A stretch of 5,459 nucleotides of DNA from Promethearchaeota archaeon (GTDB lineage: Archaea; Asgardarchaeota; Lokiarchaeia; Sigynarchaeales; MK-D1). Numbering within the stretch: position 1 is the first letter of the stretch; each line of letters starts with the position of its first letter. The DNA lies in contig JAEOUK010000304.1 of assembly GCA_016839385.1 (NCBI GenBank), positions 1 to 5,459 on the forward strand. The letters are read 5' to 3'. Shown here in pieces: positions 1-5,341 of the stretch. Under the pieces are notes generated by a model that ran no database searches, was not told the DNA's origin, and saw only the letters and a program-made list of their open reading frames with translations. Both the position numbers and the translations under genes were made by a program.

Positions 1-127
1 CGTTAGCCCTTAATATAAAAGTTACAGGTATATGAAGATGAAATTGGTTACGACAGTATTTTTAGCAATTTTTATTTATAGTTCTGTTTTCTCCCAATCG
101 TCTTATACTGGTCAGTCAGTAGAAGAA
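1..127. repeat. 127-bp terminal direct repeat, left copy
   Basis: Bases 1-127 are identical to 5333-5459. The repeat starts at CGTTAGCCC, the 3' core of the attC-like site, and covers the start of gene A1. An exact end overlap of 127 bp equals a common maximum assembly k-mer size, so it most likely marks a closed or looping path in an assembly graph. Removing one copy gives a unit of 5,332 bp. Confidence 0.95.
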
Positions 128-1273
128 TTATTCGATTTACCAGAAGAAGAAATTAATATCGGGGTTGCTTCTTTAATTTTGGCTAAAGAGTTTTATCCTG
201 ATATGAACGTTGATTTCTTCCTTTATAGTTTTGATTATATGGCTCAACGATTCAGTGAAGTCTTTGGACAATATGAAAATCCCGACGAAAGAGTGCGTGC
301 ACTTAATACATATTTTTACAAATCAGGTTTTTGGAATGATGGGATCACTTTCAGTTATGATGATGATGATTTACATGTAACCAAATTGAGCAACAGATTC
401 ATCAATGGTTATATTGCAACAAAGATAGGTTCATGTATTACGATGCCTTTGCTTTATGTAATAATTGGTGAACGGCTGGGATGGCCAATTTACCCTGTTC
501 GTTCTGCCAAGCACTTTTTTGTTCGTTACATTCCCGAAGAATTATCCTTTAACTTTCAGCAAAACATTGAAACCACCAATGGCGGTTCATTTATATCTGA
601 TGAGCAATATAAGTTGGATGTTCAAATTCCCGACAAAGCGATTAAAAATGGCGTCTATTTGCGAACGCTTTCGAAAAAAGAATACTTGGCATCTCTGCTG
701 TTAATAAATGCGAATCAACACCTTGAAAGTAACAACATTGAAACAGCGAAAAAGTATTTAAGAATTTCCATACAATATGATTCAACTTTATCATCGGCTT
801 ATTGGAATTATGCATTGATTCATTTTGCAGAAGCAAGAAAATTAGAAGAAGAACTTTATAACGAACAGTTGGCAGAAATTGCATTTCTTGAAATTCAGGC
901 AATGAATAAGAAAAGTCAGGATATAAATCCAAACCAGAATAAACCAGCACAAAAGAATCTTATGGATTATTTGAAGATTGAAACACCAGAAAAAGCCACT
1001 TTTGAGACTTTTAACCAAACGATTCCACAGACAAAAGAAGTTAAATCCACATCAAATAAAAATATCTCACTAACTTCAAATCAGAAAATAGAATTACAAA
1101 CTTCACTGATGGAAATTGAAGAAGATTATAAACTAAAGATTCTTGCCAAACTTGCAGTTTATCGTGAATACAAAAACAAAGCCGAAGAATTAGGAATTGT
1201 AACAAAGTATCCATTAGAATTTTTTATTAAACAATCTGAAATTCTGAAAAAATTTAAAGAGAAAGGAAACTAA
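38..1273 (+). CDS. A1: exported SirB1/transglutaminase-like protein with TPR-like tail
   Basis: Predicted secreted or periplasmic protein of 411 aa. Residues 1-20 form a signal peptide ending FSQ, probably cleaved near SSYTGQ. Residues ~30-190 resemble the SirB1/transglutaminase-like (Transglut_core2) domain: GSC with Cys133, then PLLYVIIGERLGWP, then KHFFVRY with His159, then NIETTNGG, whose Glu178 sits where the family usually has an acidic or amide third residue. Residues ~214-270 (KKEYLASLL to HFAEARKLEEE) look like TPR-type helices, and the rest is charged and helical. I chose ATG38 because ACAGG (24-28) lies 9 nt upstream and it aligns exactly with the A2 start; ATG32 in frame is the alternative. 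The stop is 1 nt before B1, implying coupled translation. The Cys-His pair suggests a thiol-type enzyme or a binding fold; the substrate is unknown. Processing or delivery of B is only a guess from the conserved pairing. Confidence 0.85.
   Translation: MKLVTTVFLAIFIYSSVFSQSSYTGQSVEELFDLPEEEINIGVASLILAKEFYPDMNVDFFLYSFDYMAQRFSEVFGQYENPDERVRALNTYFYKSGFWNDGITFSYDDDDLHVTKLSNRFINGYIATKIGSCITMPLLYVIIGERLGWPIYPVRSAKHFFVRYIPEELSFNFQQNIETTNGGSFISDEQYKLDVQIPDKAIKNGVYLRTLSKKEYLASLLLINANQHLESNNIETAKKYLRISIQYDSTLSSAYWNYALIHFAEARKLEEELYNEQLAEIAFLEIQAMNKKSQDINPNQNKPAQKNLMDYLKIETPEKATFETFNQTIPQTKEVKSTSNKNISLTSNQKIELQTSLMEIEEDYKLKILAKLAVYREYKNKAEELGIVTKYPLEFFIKQSEILKKFKEKGN
1263..1267 (+). promoter_or_regulatory. 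Ribosome binding site of B1
   Basis: AAGGA lies inside the last codons of A1, 7 nt before the ATG of B1. It is encoded by the conserved KEKGN end of gene A, so the tail of A also serves to start B. The same arrangement occurs in cassette 2. Confidence 0.6.
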
Positions 1274-1274
1274 G

Positions 1275-2009
1275 ATGCAAAGATTATTGTTATCCACAAT
1301 TTTGTTATTCCTATTATCAAATTTATTATTTGCAGGTCGCTATTATGATGCCGCTACGGGGCGTTTTTTACAAATTGATCCACATGCTTCGAAATACCCT
1401 TCTTTAAGTCCTTATAATTATGCTTTTAATAATCCACTTAAATTTGTTGATCCTGATGGAAAAGATGCAATACCAATCGTTTTTAAAGATTATAAAATTA
1501 GTGCTTTTGGAAGAAAGTGGTCAGGTATAGGGCACGCTGGTGTATTATTAATAAATAATAAAACAGGTTATACAAAATACTATGAGTATGGTAGATATAA
1601 TTCTGATAAAGGGAATGTTAGGTCATATGCAATTCCAAATGTTGTGATGGATAGTAAAACAGGTATGCCTACTGAAAGTTCTTTGAATAAAGTATTAAAT
1701 GTAATTTCCAAAAAATCTGGCCAAGGTGGTAAGATTACTGGTGCATATATAAAGAATGATAATTTTAAAGAAATGAATGATTCGGCTCAAGATAAACTAA
1801 AACAAAACAGTGATCCTAATCGTGAATCTTATGGCCTAACAGATAATAATTGTGGCTCTTTTGTTCAGGAAACATTAGAAGCCGGTGAAGTAGATACACC
1901 AATAATGATAGACCCGCGTCCAAATTCTTATATTGAAGAAATTAGAGATGAGAATCCTAATTTAGATTATGACCCAGAAAAAAATAAAACCATAATTGAA
2001 CAGGATTAA
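1275..2009 (+). CDS. B1: signal peptide + Rhs tip + papain-like (NlpC/LRAT-type) toxin candidate
   Basis: Probable exported polymorphic toxin of 244 aa. Residues 1-20 are a signal peptide (LLFLLSNLLFA), with cleavage expected before GRYYD. Residues 21-63 carry the signature that ends Rhs cores (GRYYDAATGRFLQIDP, then YNYAFNNPLKFVDPDGK). All the upstream YD-repeat shell is absent, so the mature protein would begin at the Rhs tip. After DGK the sequence is unrelated to B2. The tail has GIGHAGVLLIN (His87), YYEYGRY, and later NNCGSFVQETLEAG (Cys193). His before Cys with these surroundings is the order seen in permuted papain-fold NlpC/P60- and LRAT-like enzymes, so a peptidoglycan amidase/peptidase or acyl-hydrolase is plausible. 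This is motif reading only. The acidic C-terminus runs to 4 nt before C1. Toxin call is high by architecture, enzyme class moderate. Confidence 0.8.
   Translation: MQRLLLSTILLFLLSNLLFAGRYYDAATGRFLQIDPHASKYPSLSPYNYAFNNPLKFVDPDGKDAIPIVFKDYKISAFGRKWSGIGHAGVLLINNKTGYTKYYEYGRYNSDKGNVRSYAIPNVVMDSKTGMPTESSLNKVLNVISKKSGQGGKITGAYIKNDNFKEMNDSAQDKLKQNSDPNRESYGLTDNNCGSFVQETLEAGEVDTPIMIDPRPNSYIEEIRDENPNLDYDPEKNKTIIEQD
2002..2005 (+). promoter_or_regulatory. Ribosome binding site of C1
   Basis: AGGA in the last codons of B1 lies 8 nt before ATG2014. This favours ATG2014 over the in-frame TTG at 1996, which would overlap B1 and put six polar or charged residues before the membrane segment. Confidence 0.55.
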
Positions 2010-2013
2010 TAAA

Positions 2014-2433
2014 ATGAAAAAAATATTTTTTCTAATTATCCTAATATTTTTAATAGGAATAATTTTATTTGTTTTTTTTAAATATTCTGAACCAATTGAG
2101 CCCGTTAAAAGACCTGCAAATGTTCCTAGTGATGCGGTATGGCACGGTGGTGCTGATGGTGGTAATTGGATTCAATGTCTACAAATAAAGGATTCCACAA
2201 ATATTTTCTTTTGTAATGTTTATAGTGATTTTACAGGGGATATTATTTATAAAGGTCTATTTAAACTTGAAGGTAAAGAAACATCAATTGATGAACTAAA
2301 AGAATTATTAGGATTCTATAGTGGTGATTATATTAATTTAAAAGATAACCGAGTAATGAAGACTGTAGTTCCAATAGATTCGTCTTCGTATGAAGAAATG
2401 ATGAGTAGAGATATCAACGATTATCAAAAATAA
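2014..2433 (+). CDS. C1: membrane-anchored putative immunity protein
   Basis: Small protein of 139 aa directly after B1 (4-nt gap), in the position where polymorphic toxin loci keep the immunity gene. Residues 4-22 are a strongly hydrophobic segment (FFLIILIFLIGIILFVFF) after MKK, either an inner-membrane anchor or an uncleaved signal, placing the rest in the periplasm. The soluble part has a distinctive stretch WHGGADGGNWIQC (43-55), a second Cys at 67 in FFCNVYSDFTGDI, and a following GLFKLEG. The spacing of two cysteines around a short loop would allow a disulfide, which fits an exported protein. I do not recognise a named family. The immunity role is inferred from position, size, the toxin's signal peptide and the lack of any counterpart in cassette 2. 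A chaperone or unrelated cargo is possible. Confidence 0.7.
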   Translation: MKKIFFLIILIFLIGIILFVFFKYSEPIEPVKRPANVPSDAVWHGGADGGNWIQCLQIKDSTNIFFCNVYSDFTGDIIYKGLFKLEGKETSIDELKELLGFYSGDYINLKDNRVMKTVVPIDSSSYEEMMSRDINDYQK

Positions 2434-2453
2434 ATTAATGAATATCAGAACGG

Positions 2454-2589
2454 GGGGCTAACAAATCACTGCACCTGAACAAAAACGCGCGGCGGTTTTT
2501 TACAAATCTATTGTTCCGGTCACGTTTATTGGTATCTTGAAATATAGTGCCCGCTATGTTTTCGTCAGGTGAGTTCAGCCGTTAGCCCC
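2454..2589 (+). other. attC-like recombination site 1
   Basis: Outer boxes GGGGCTAAC (2454-2462) and GTTAGCCCC (2581-2589) are perfect inverse complements. Inside them lie unpaired spacers, then the paired inner boxes ACT-G-CACCTGA (2468-2478) and TCAGGTGAGT (2565-2574). The 5' arm has one extra base, G2471, giving an extrahelical base in the folded bottom strand. R''-spacer-L''-centre-L'-spacer-R' with an unpaired base on the L'' side is the recognised architecture of integron attC sites. The R' sequence GTTAGCC departs from the textbook GTTRRRY at one position. Predicted crossover: G2581|T2582. An in-frame GTG at 2569 within this site could extend A2 upstream but is not credible as a start. 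Confidence 0.8.
2481..2501. terminator. Possible terminator-like hairpin within attC 1
   Basis: AAAAACGC (2481-2488) can pair with GC-G-GTTTTT (2492-2500) around a three-base GCG loop, with one bulged G, and ends in a T run. It lies 48 nt after the C1 stop and could end the cassette 1 transcript. The U run is part of the stem, the stem is short, and attC 2 has no equivalent, so support is weak. Confidence 0.25.
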
Positions 2590-2600
2590 TTTATAAAAAT

Positions 2601-2605
2601 GAAGG
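2601..2605 (+). promoter_or_regulatory. Ribosome binding site of A2
   Basis: GAAGG lies 8 nt before ATG2614. It decides the start of A2 over ATG2599 and over the GTG at 2569, which sits within attC 1. The motif overlaps the upstream ATG2599 triplet. Confidence 0.6.
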
Positions 2606-2613
2606 TAATTTTA

Positions 2614-3849
2614 ATGAAACTGGTTCAGATAATATTTTGGGTAATTTATATTGGTAGTTCTTCTTTTTCTCAATCTTCCTATACAGGACAAACGATAGAA
2701 GATATATTTGTTATACCGGAAGAAGAAATCACTATCGGTGTTGCTTCTTTAATTTTTGCTAAAGAATTTTATCCAAATATGAATATTGATTTTTTTCTGT
2801 ACAGCTTTGATTATATGGCACAAAAATTCAATGATGCTTTTGGTCATATAGAAAATCCGGACGACAGAGTACGTGCATTGAATACTTACTTTTACAAACC
2901 TGGCTATTGGAATGATGGAATTACATTTAGTTATGATGATGACGATTTACAGGTCATAAAATTGAGTAACAGGTTTATAAATGGATATATTGCGACAAAG
3001 AAAGGTTCTTGTATTACAATGCCTTTACTTTATGTAATTATGGGTGAGCGTTTAGGCTGGCCTATTTATCCTGTCCGTTCGGCAAAGCACTTTTTCGTTC
3101 GATATATTCCAGAAGAATTAACCGTAAACTTTGAACAGAATATTGAGACTACCAATGGTGGTGCTTTTATATCAGACGAACAATACAAATTAGATATTCA
3201 AATTCCTGATAATGCCATTAAGAATGGTGTCTATTTAAGAACTCTTTCAAAAAAGGAATATTTAGCGTCTCTGCTTTTGGTCAATGCCAATCAACATCTT
3301 GAAAATAACAATATAGAATCTGCAAAAAAATATTTGCAAATTGCCATTCAATATGATTCTACTTTATCATCAGCCTATTGGAATTATGCATTGATCCATT
3401 TTGCAGAAGCAAGAAAATTAGAAGAAGAACTCTACTATGAGCAACAGACAGAAATTGCTTTTTATGAAGTTACAGCCCTGAATAAGAAAAAATCTGATCT
3501 AAATCCCAACCATAATAAGTTAAAACAGAAGAATATTATGGATTTCTTAAAAATAGAAACACCGGAAAAAACCACCTTTGAAACTTTTGATCAAATGATT
3601 CCAGAGACTAAAGAAAGAAATTCAACACCAAGACAAGATGTTGTTCTGAATCCTAATCAGAGAATTGAATTACAAACTTTTCTTTTGGCAATTGAAGAAA
3701 AGTATAAAGCTACTATTCTTGGTAAACTCGCTGTGTATCGGGCATACAAAAAGAAAGCAGAAGATTTGGGGATCGTCAAAGAATATCCCCTACAATTTTT
3801 CATAAAACAATCTGAAAGCCTTAAAAAATTTAAGGAGAAAGGTAACTGA
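2614..3849 (+). CDS. A2: paralogue of A1, exported SirB1/transglutaminase-like protein
   Basis: Also 411 aa, aligning with A1 end to end without a gap and roughly four-fifths identical by eye. Signal peptide 1-20 again ends FSQ. Cys133 (GSCITMPLLY), His159 (KHFFVRY), Glu178 (NIETTNGG) and the TPR-like stretch ~214-270 are all kept. The least conserved parts are the signal peptide and the linker ~278-350, while 83-270 is nearly invariant. Many codons differ at third positions although the amino acids are the same, so this is an old pair under purifying selection rather than a fresh duplication. The start is ATG2614 because of the GAAGG 8 nt upstream and the match to A1; ATG2599 in frame would add five residues. 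Coupled to B2 by a 1-nt gap. Same uncertainty of substrate as A1. Confidence 0.85.
   Translation: MKLVQIIFWVIYIGSSSFSQSSYTGQTIEDIFVIPEEEITIGVASLIFAKEFYPNMNIDFFLYSFDYMAQKFNDAFGHIENPDDRVRALNTYFYKPGYWNDGITFSYDDDDLQVIKLSNRFINGYIATKKGSCITMPLLYVIMGERLGWPIYPVRSAKHFFVRYIPEELTVNFEQNIETTNGGAFISDEQYKLDIQIPDNAIKNGVYLRTLSKKEYLASLLLVNANQHLENNNIESAKKYLQIAIQYDSTLSSAYWNYALIHFAEARKLEEELYYEQQTEIAFYEVTALNKKKSDLNPNHNKLKQKNIMDFLKIETPEKTTFETFDQMIPETKERNSTPRQDVVLNPNQRIELQTFLLAIEEKYKATILGKLAVYRAYKKKAEDLGIVKEYPLQFFIKQSESLKKFKEKGN
3838..3842 (+). promoter_or_regulatory. Ribosome binding site of B2
   Basis: AAAGG at the end of A2 lies 8 nt before the ATG of B2, with a further GGAG just upstream at 3834-3837. As in cassette 1 it is encoded by the KEKGN end of gene A. 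Confidence 0.6.
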
Positions 3850-3850
3850 T

Positions 3851-4588
3851 ATGCAAAGACTATTGCTATCTGCAATTTTATTAATTGTATTATCAAACCT
3901 TCTGTTTGCTGGACGATATTATGATGCCGCTACAGGAAGGTTTTTACAAATTGATCCAAAAGTCGATAAATTCCCAAGTTGGTCTGGATATGTTTATGTG
4001 AAGAACAATCCTTTAAATCGGATTGATCTAGATGGTAAAGAAGATATTTTAGTTAAACAAGTAAGAAATTCTTCTGAAACATCGGCAGAATCAATATATC
4101 TGGTTTATCCTACAGGTACTTTTGACGATCAATCATTAGAAAGTTTAAGAACGATGTCGGTTTCTGAAATTGAATCCACGTTTGGTTTAGCCTCAATGAA
4201 AACAATCGGTTCTTCACTTCCAGATGATGCGGCAACTTCACATACCGAAATGGGTGGCAATGCAACTATTCTTGAAGGGAAGTATGAATACTCTAAAGGT
4301 ACTTTTTCATCTGGTTTAGAAGTGATTTATTTAAGTGAGGGAAAGGGTGAAGGAAATATCAGTACAGTATACGAAAATCCTAATAATAACGGTAAAAAAA
4401 TTGCGACAGGTGTTGCTGCTCATGCAGCGAAAAATGAATGGCAGAAGGAAATTGCAAAAGGAAATTATTCTACAGATAAGAAAAAAGGTAGTTCAGCCTG
4501 TCCTGTTGCAATCGGATTCTCATACATTTTAAAAAATATTGACGAAAATGGTAATTTTATTATTGTGAGAGATGAAAATGAACAATAG
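3851..4588 (+). CDS. B2: signal peptide + Rhs tip + unrecognised toxin candidate domain
   Basis: Probable exported polymorphic toxin of 245 aa. Residues 1-36 are almost the same as B1: a signal peptide ending LLFA, then GRYYDAATGRFLQIDP. Residues 37-63 keep the Rhs tip pattern less strictly (YVYVKNNPLNRIDLDGK). From residue 64 on nothing matches B1. I do not recognise the tail. Candidate functional residues are His131 in ATSHTEMGGNATI, His191 in GVAAHAAKNEWQKE, and Cys217 in SSACPVAIGFSYI, the only cysteine. The middle (141-175) looks beta-rich with glycines, and 183-205 helical. The 3' end overlaps C2, as is common for toxin-immunity pairs. The toxin role is inferred from the Rhs tip, export signal and downstream partner; the activity is unknown. 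Confidence 0.75.
   Translation: MQRLLLSAILLIVLSNLLFAGRYYDAATGRFLQIDPKVDKFPSWSGYVYVKNNPLNRIDLDGKEDILVKQVRNSSETSAESIYLVYPTGTFDDQSLESLRTMSVSEIESTFGLASMKTIGSSLPDDAATSHTEMGGNATILEGKYEYSKGTFSSGLEVIYLSEGKGEGNISTVYENPNNNGKKIATGVAAHAAKNEWQKEIAKGNYSTDKKKGSSACPVAIGFSYILKNIDENGNFIIVRDENEQ
4567..4571 (+). promoter_or_regulatory. Ribosome binding site of C2
   Basis: GAGAG within the end of B2 lies 6 nt before ATG4578. ATG4572 directly abuts this motif and would be too close for it to act, so ATG4578 is preferred. Confidence 0.45.
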
Positions 4589-5198
4589 AATTAGAATATA
4601 TATATATATGTATCTTTTTGCTTTTTTGGGAATTGATTTATTAATAGGTCAAGATATTATAAATAGATATGATATCATTTCACTTACAAGTAGCGAATAT
4701 AAGGTAATTGAAATGGATGTAGTTTATAGCGATACTAATGGTAAATATTACCGCCATCTTATTTATAAAGATTCTCTTCTTGTTGAAATTAAACATATAG
4801 ATAGAGCAGGAAATTTATTTGAGAATGAGTACTTCCCAGCCATTGTTAGAATAAAATATGATAATTATCGAAGGGTTAGTTTAATATCATTCTTTAACAA
4901 AGATGATAAAACCTCTATCGATAATTTTAGATTATTTTCATCCATAGAATATCTTTATAACAGGAACAATCAAATATTAATTGAAATTTACAGAGATAAA
5001 AATGACAATTTAATTCAAAGTGATATAAATGGTGTAATTGATGTTTATCCCGCAATTAAGGTATATGAATATAAAAGTAATGAAGTTTACATAACAGATT
5101 ATAATGAATGTTTTAAGGAATTGGGTACATATAATTCCAAATATTTCCCCAAATATCCATTTATTTCAGATTGTAAGATTAAATTGGAAGATAAATAA
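4578..5198 (+). CDS. C2: exported putative immunity protein with YD-like beta repeats
   Basis: A 206-aa protein whose start overlaps the end of B2 by 11 nt, implying tight translational coupling. Residues 1-25 form a signal peptide (RIRIYIYMYLFAFLGIDLLIGQ), with cleavage likely near GQ-D. The mature part has about three loosely repeated strand-turn-strand units with a Y-Y pattern: IVRIKYDNYRRVSLISFF (89-106), IEYLYNRNNQILIEIYRD (123-140) and IKVYEYKSNEVYITDY (160-175), separated by D-x-x-N/G turns. Such beta-hairpin repeats resemble YD-like or MORN/YwqK-like repeats found in many secreted proteins of these phyla, but I cannot assign a family. Cys178 and Cys199 near the end could form a disulfide after export. 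The role as B2 immunity is inferred from position, overlap, export and absence from cassette 1. Confidence 0.7.
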   Translation: MNNRIRIYIYMYLFAFLGIDLLIGQDIINRYDIISLTSSEYKVIEMDVVYSDTNGKYYRHLIYKDSLLVEIKHIDRAGNLFENEYFPAIVRIKYDNYRRVSLISFFNKDDKTSIDNFRLFSSIEYLYNRNNQILIEIYRDKNDNLIQSDINGVIDVYPAIKVYEYKSNEVYITDYNECFKELGTYNSKYFPKYPFISDCKIKLEDK

Positions 5199-5206
5199 TA
5201 TTTATG

Positions 5207-5341
5207 GGGCTAACAAGCGTTTCAACACCGACCCAAAACGTGTTCAGTCAAATCATAATTCCCCGTCCGAACGTTTTAATTAGTAACTTGAAAATCACTG
5301 TCCGCTTGGTTTTGGGCGGGTTAAACGCTGTCCGTTAGCCC
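5207..5341 (+). other. attC-like recombination site 2
   Basis: GGGCTAAC (5207-5214) pairs with GTTAGCCC (5334-5341). Inner boxes GCGTTTCAAC (5217-5226) and GTTAAACGC (5320-5328) pair except for one extra base, C5223, on the 5' arm. A further stem CCCAAAAC (5232-5239) with GTTTTGGG (5309-5316) continues the arm. The single extra base on the L'' side is the hallmark that sets strand choice in integron attC sites. The interior shares CAAATC, an ACGTTT stretch, CTTGAAA and TGYCCGCT in the same order as site 1, so the two sites are homologous and belong to one integron-like family. It begins 8 nt after the C2 stop. Predicted crossover: G5334|T5335. Confidence 0.82.

Larger units (their letters stand above)
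3..2581 (+). mobile_element. Putative integron gene cassette 1 (A1-B1-C1-attC)
   Basis: This unit runs from the predicted crossover point after G2 (CG|TTAGCCC) to G2581 in the R' box of the next site, 2,579 bp. It holds three same-strand genes packed with gaps of 1 and 4 nt, followed 20 nt after the last stop by an attC-like folded site. Gene starts close to R' and a recombination site just after the last stop are the normal layout of an integron cassette. Three genes in one cassette is unusual, since most carry one short ORF. Cassette identity is inferred from the site structure; no integrase gene is visible. Confidence 0.7.
2582..5334 (+). mobile_element. Putative integron gene cassette 2 (A2-B2-C2-attC)
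   Basis: Second unit of the same design, 2,753 bp between predicted crossovers G2581|T2582 and G5334|T5335. Gene order, 1-nt A-B gap and terminal folded site match cassette 1. The 5' 1.4 kb is homologous to cassette 1, while the toxin tail and immunity gene are unrelated. The extra length relative to cassette 1 comes mainly from the longer gene C. It is followed directly by a second occurrence of the start of cassette 1. Confidence 0.7.

Noticed and set aside
465..704. Plus-strand frame inside A1, and a similar one at 4335-4532 inside B2
   Set aside because: Both are out-of-frame shadows of real genes with atypical residue composition and no independent support.
642..950. Minus-strand reading frame opposite A1
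   Set aside because: It lies wholly antisense to the strongly conserved A1 gene, and its protein has no plausible composition or start signal. It is a by-product of the coding strand.
2454..2589. GGGCTAAC...GTTAGCCC as terminal inverted repeats of an insertion sequence
   Set aside because: There is no transposase between or beside them, the enclosed ~118 nt is non-coding, and the inner boxes with one extra base fit attC better than IS ends.
2454..2589. The folded sites as plain transcription terminators, or as CRISPR repeats
   Set aside because: The arms are far apart with a long conserved centre and no regular T run after the 3' arm. Only two copies exist about 2.75 kb apart, so there is no array.
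2569..2613. Upstream extension of A2 from GTG2569
   Set aside because: The extension is read through the R' arm of the attC-like site and would place polar residues before the signal peptide. The RBS and the alignment with A1 favour ATG2614.
3657..3896. Minus-strand reading frame across the A2-B2 junction
   Set aside because: Antisense to two well supported genes, not preserved in cassette 1, and with no ribosome binding site.
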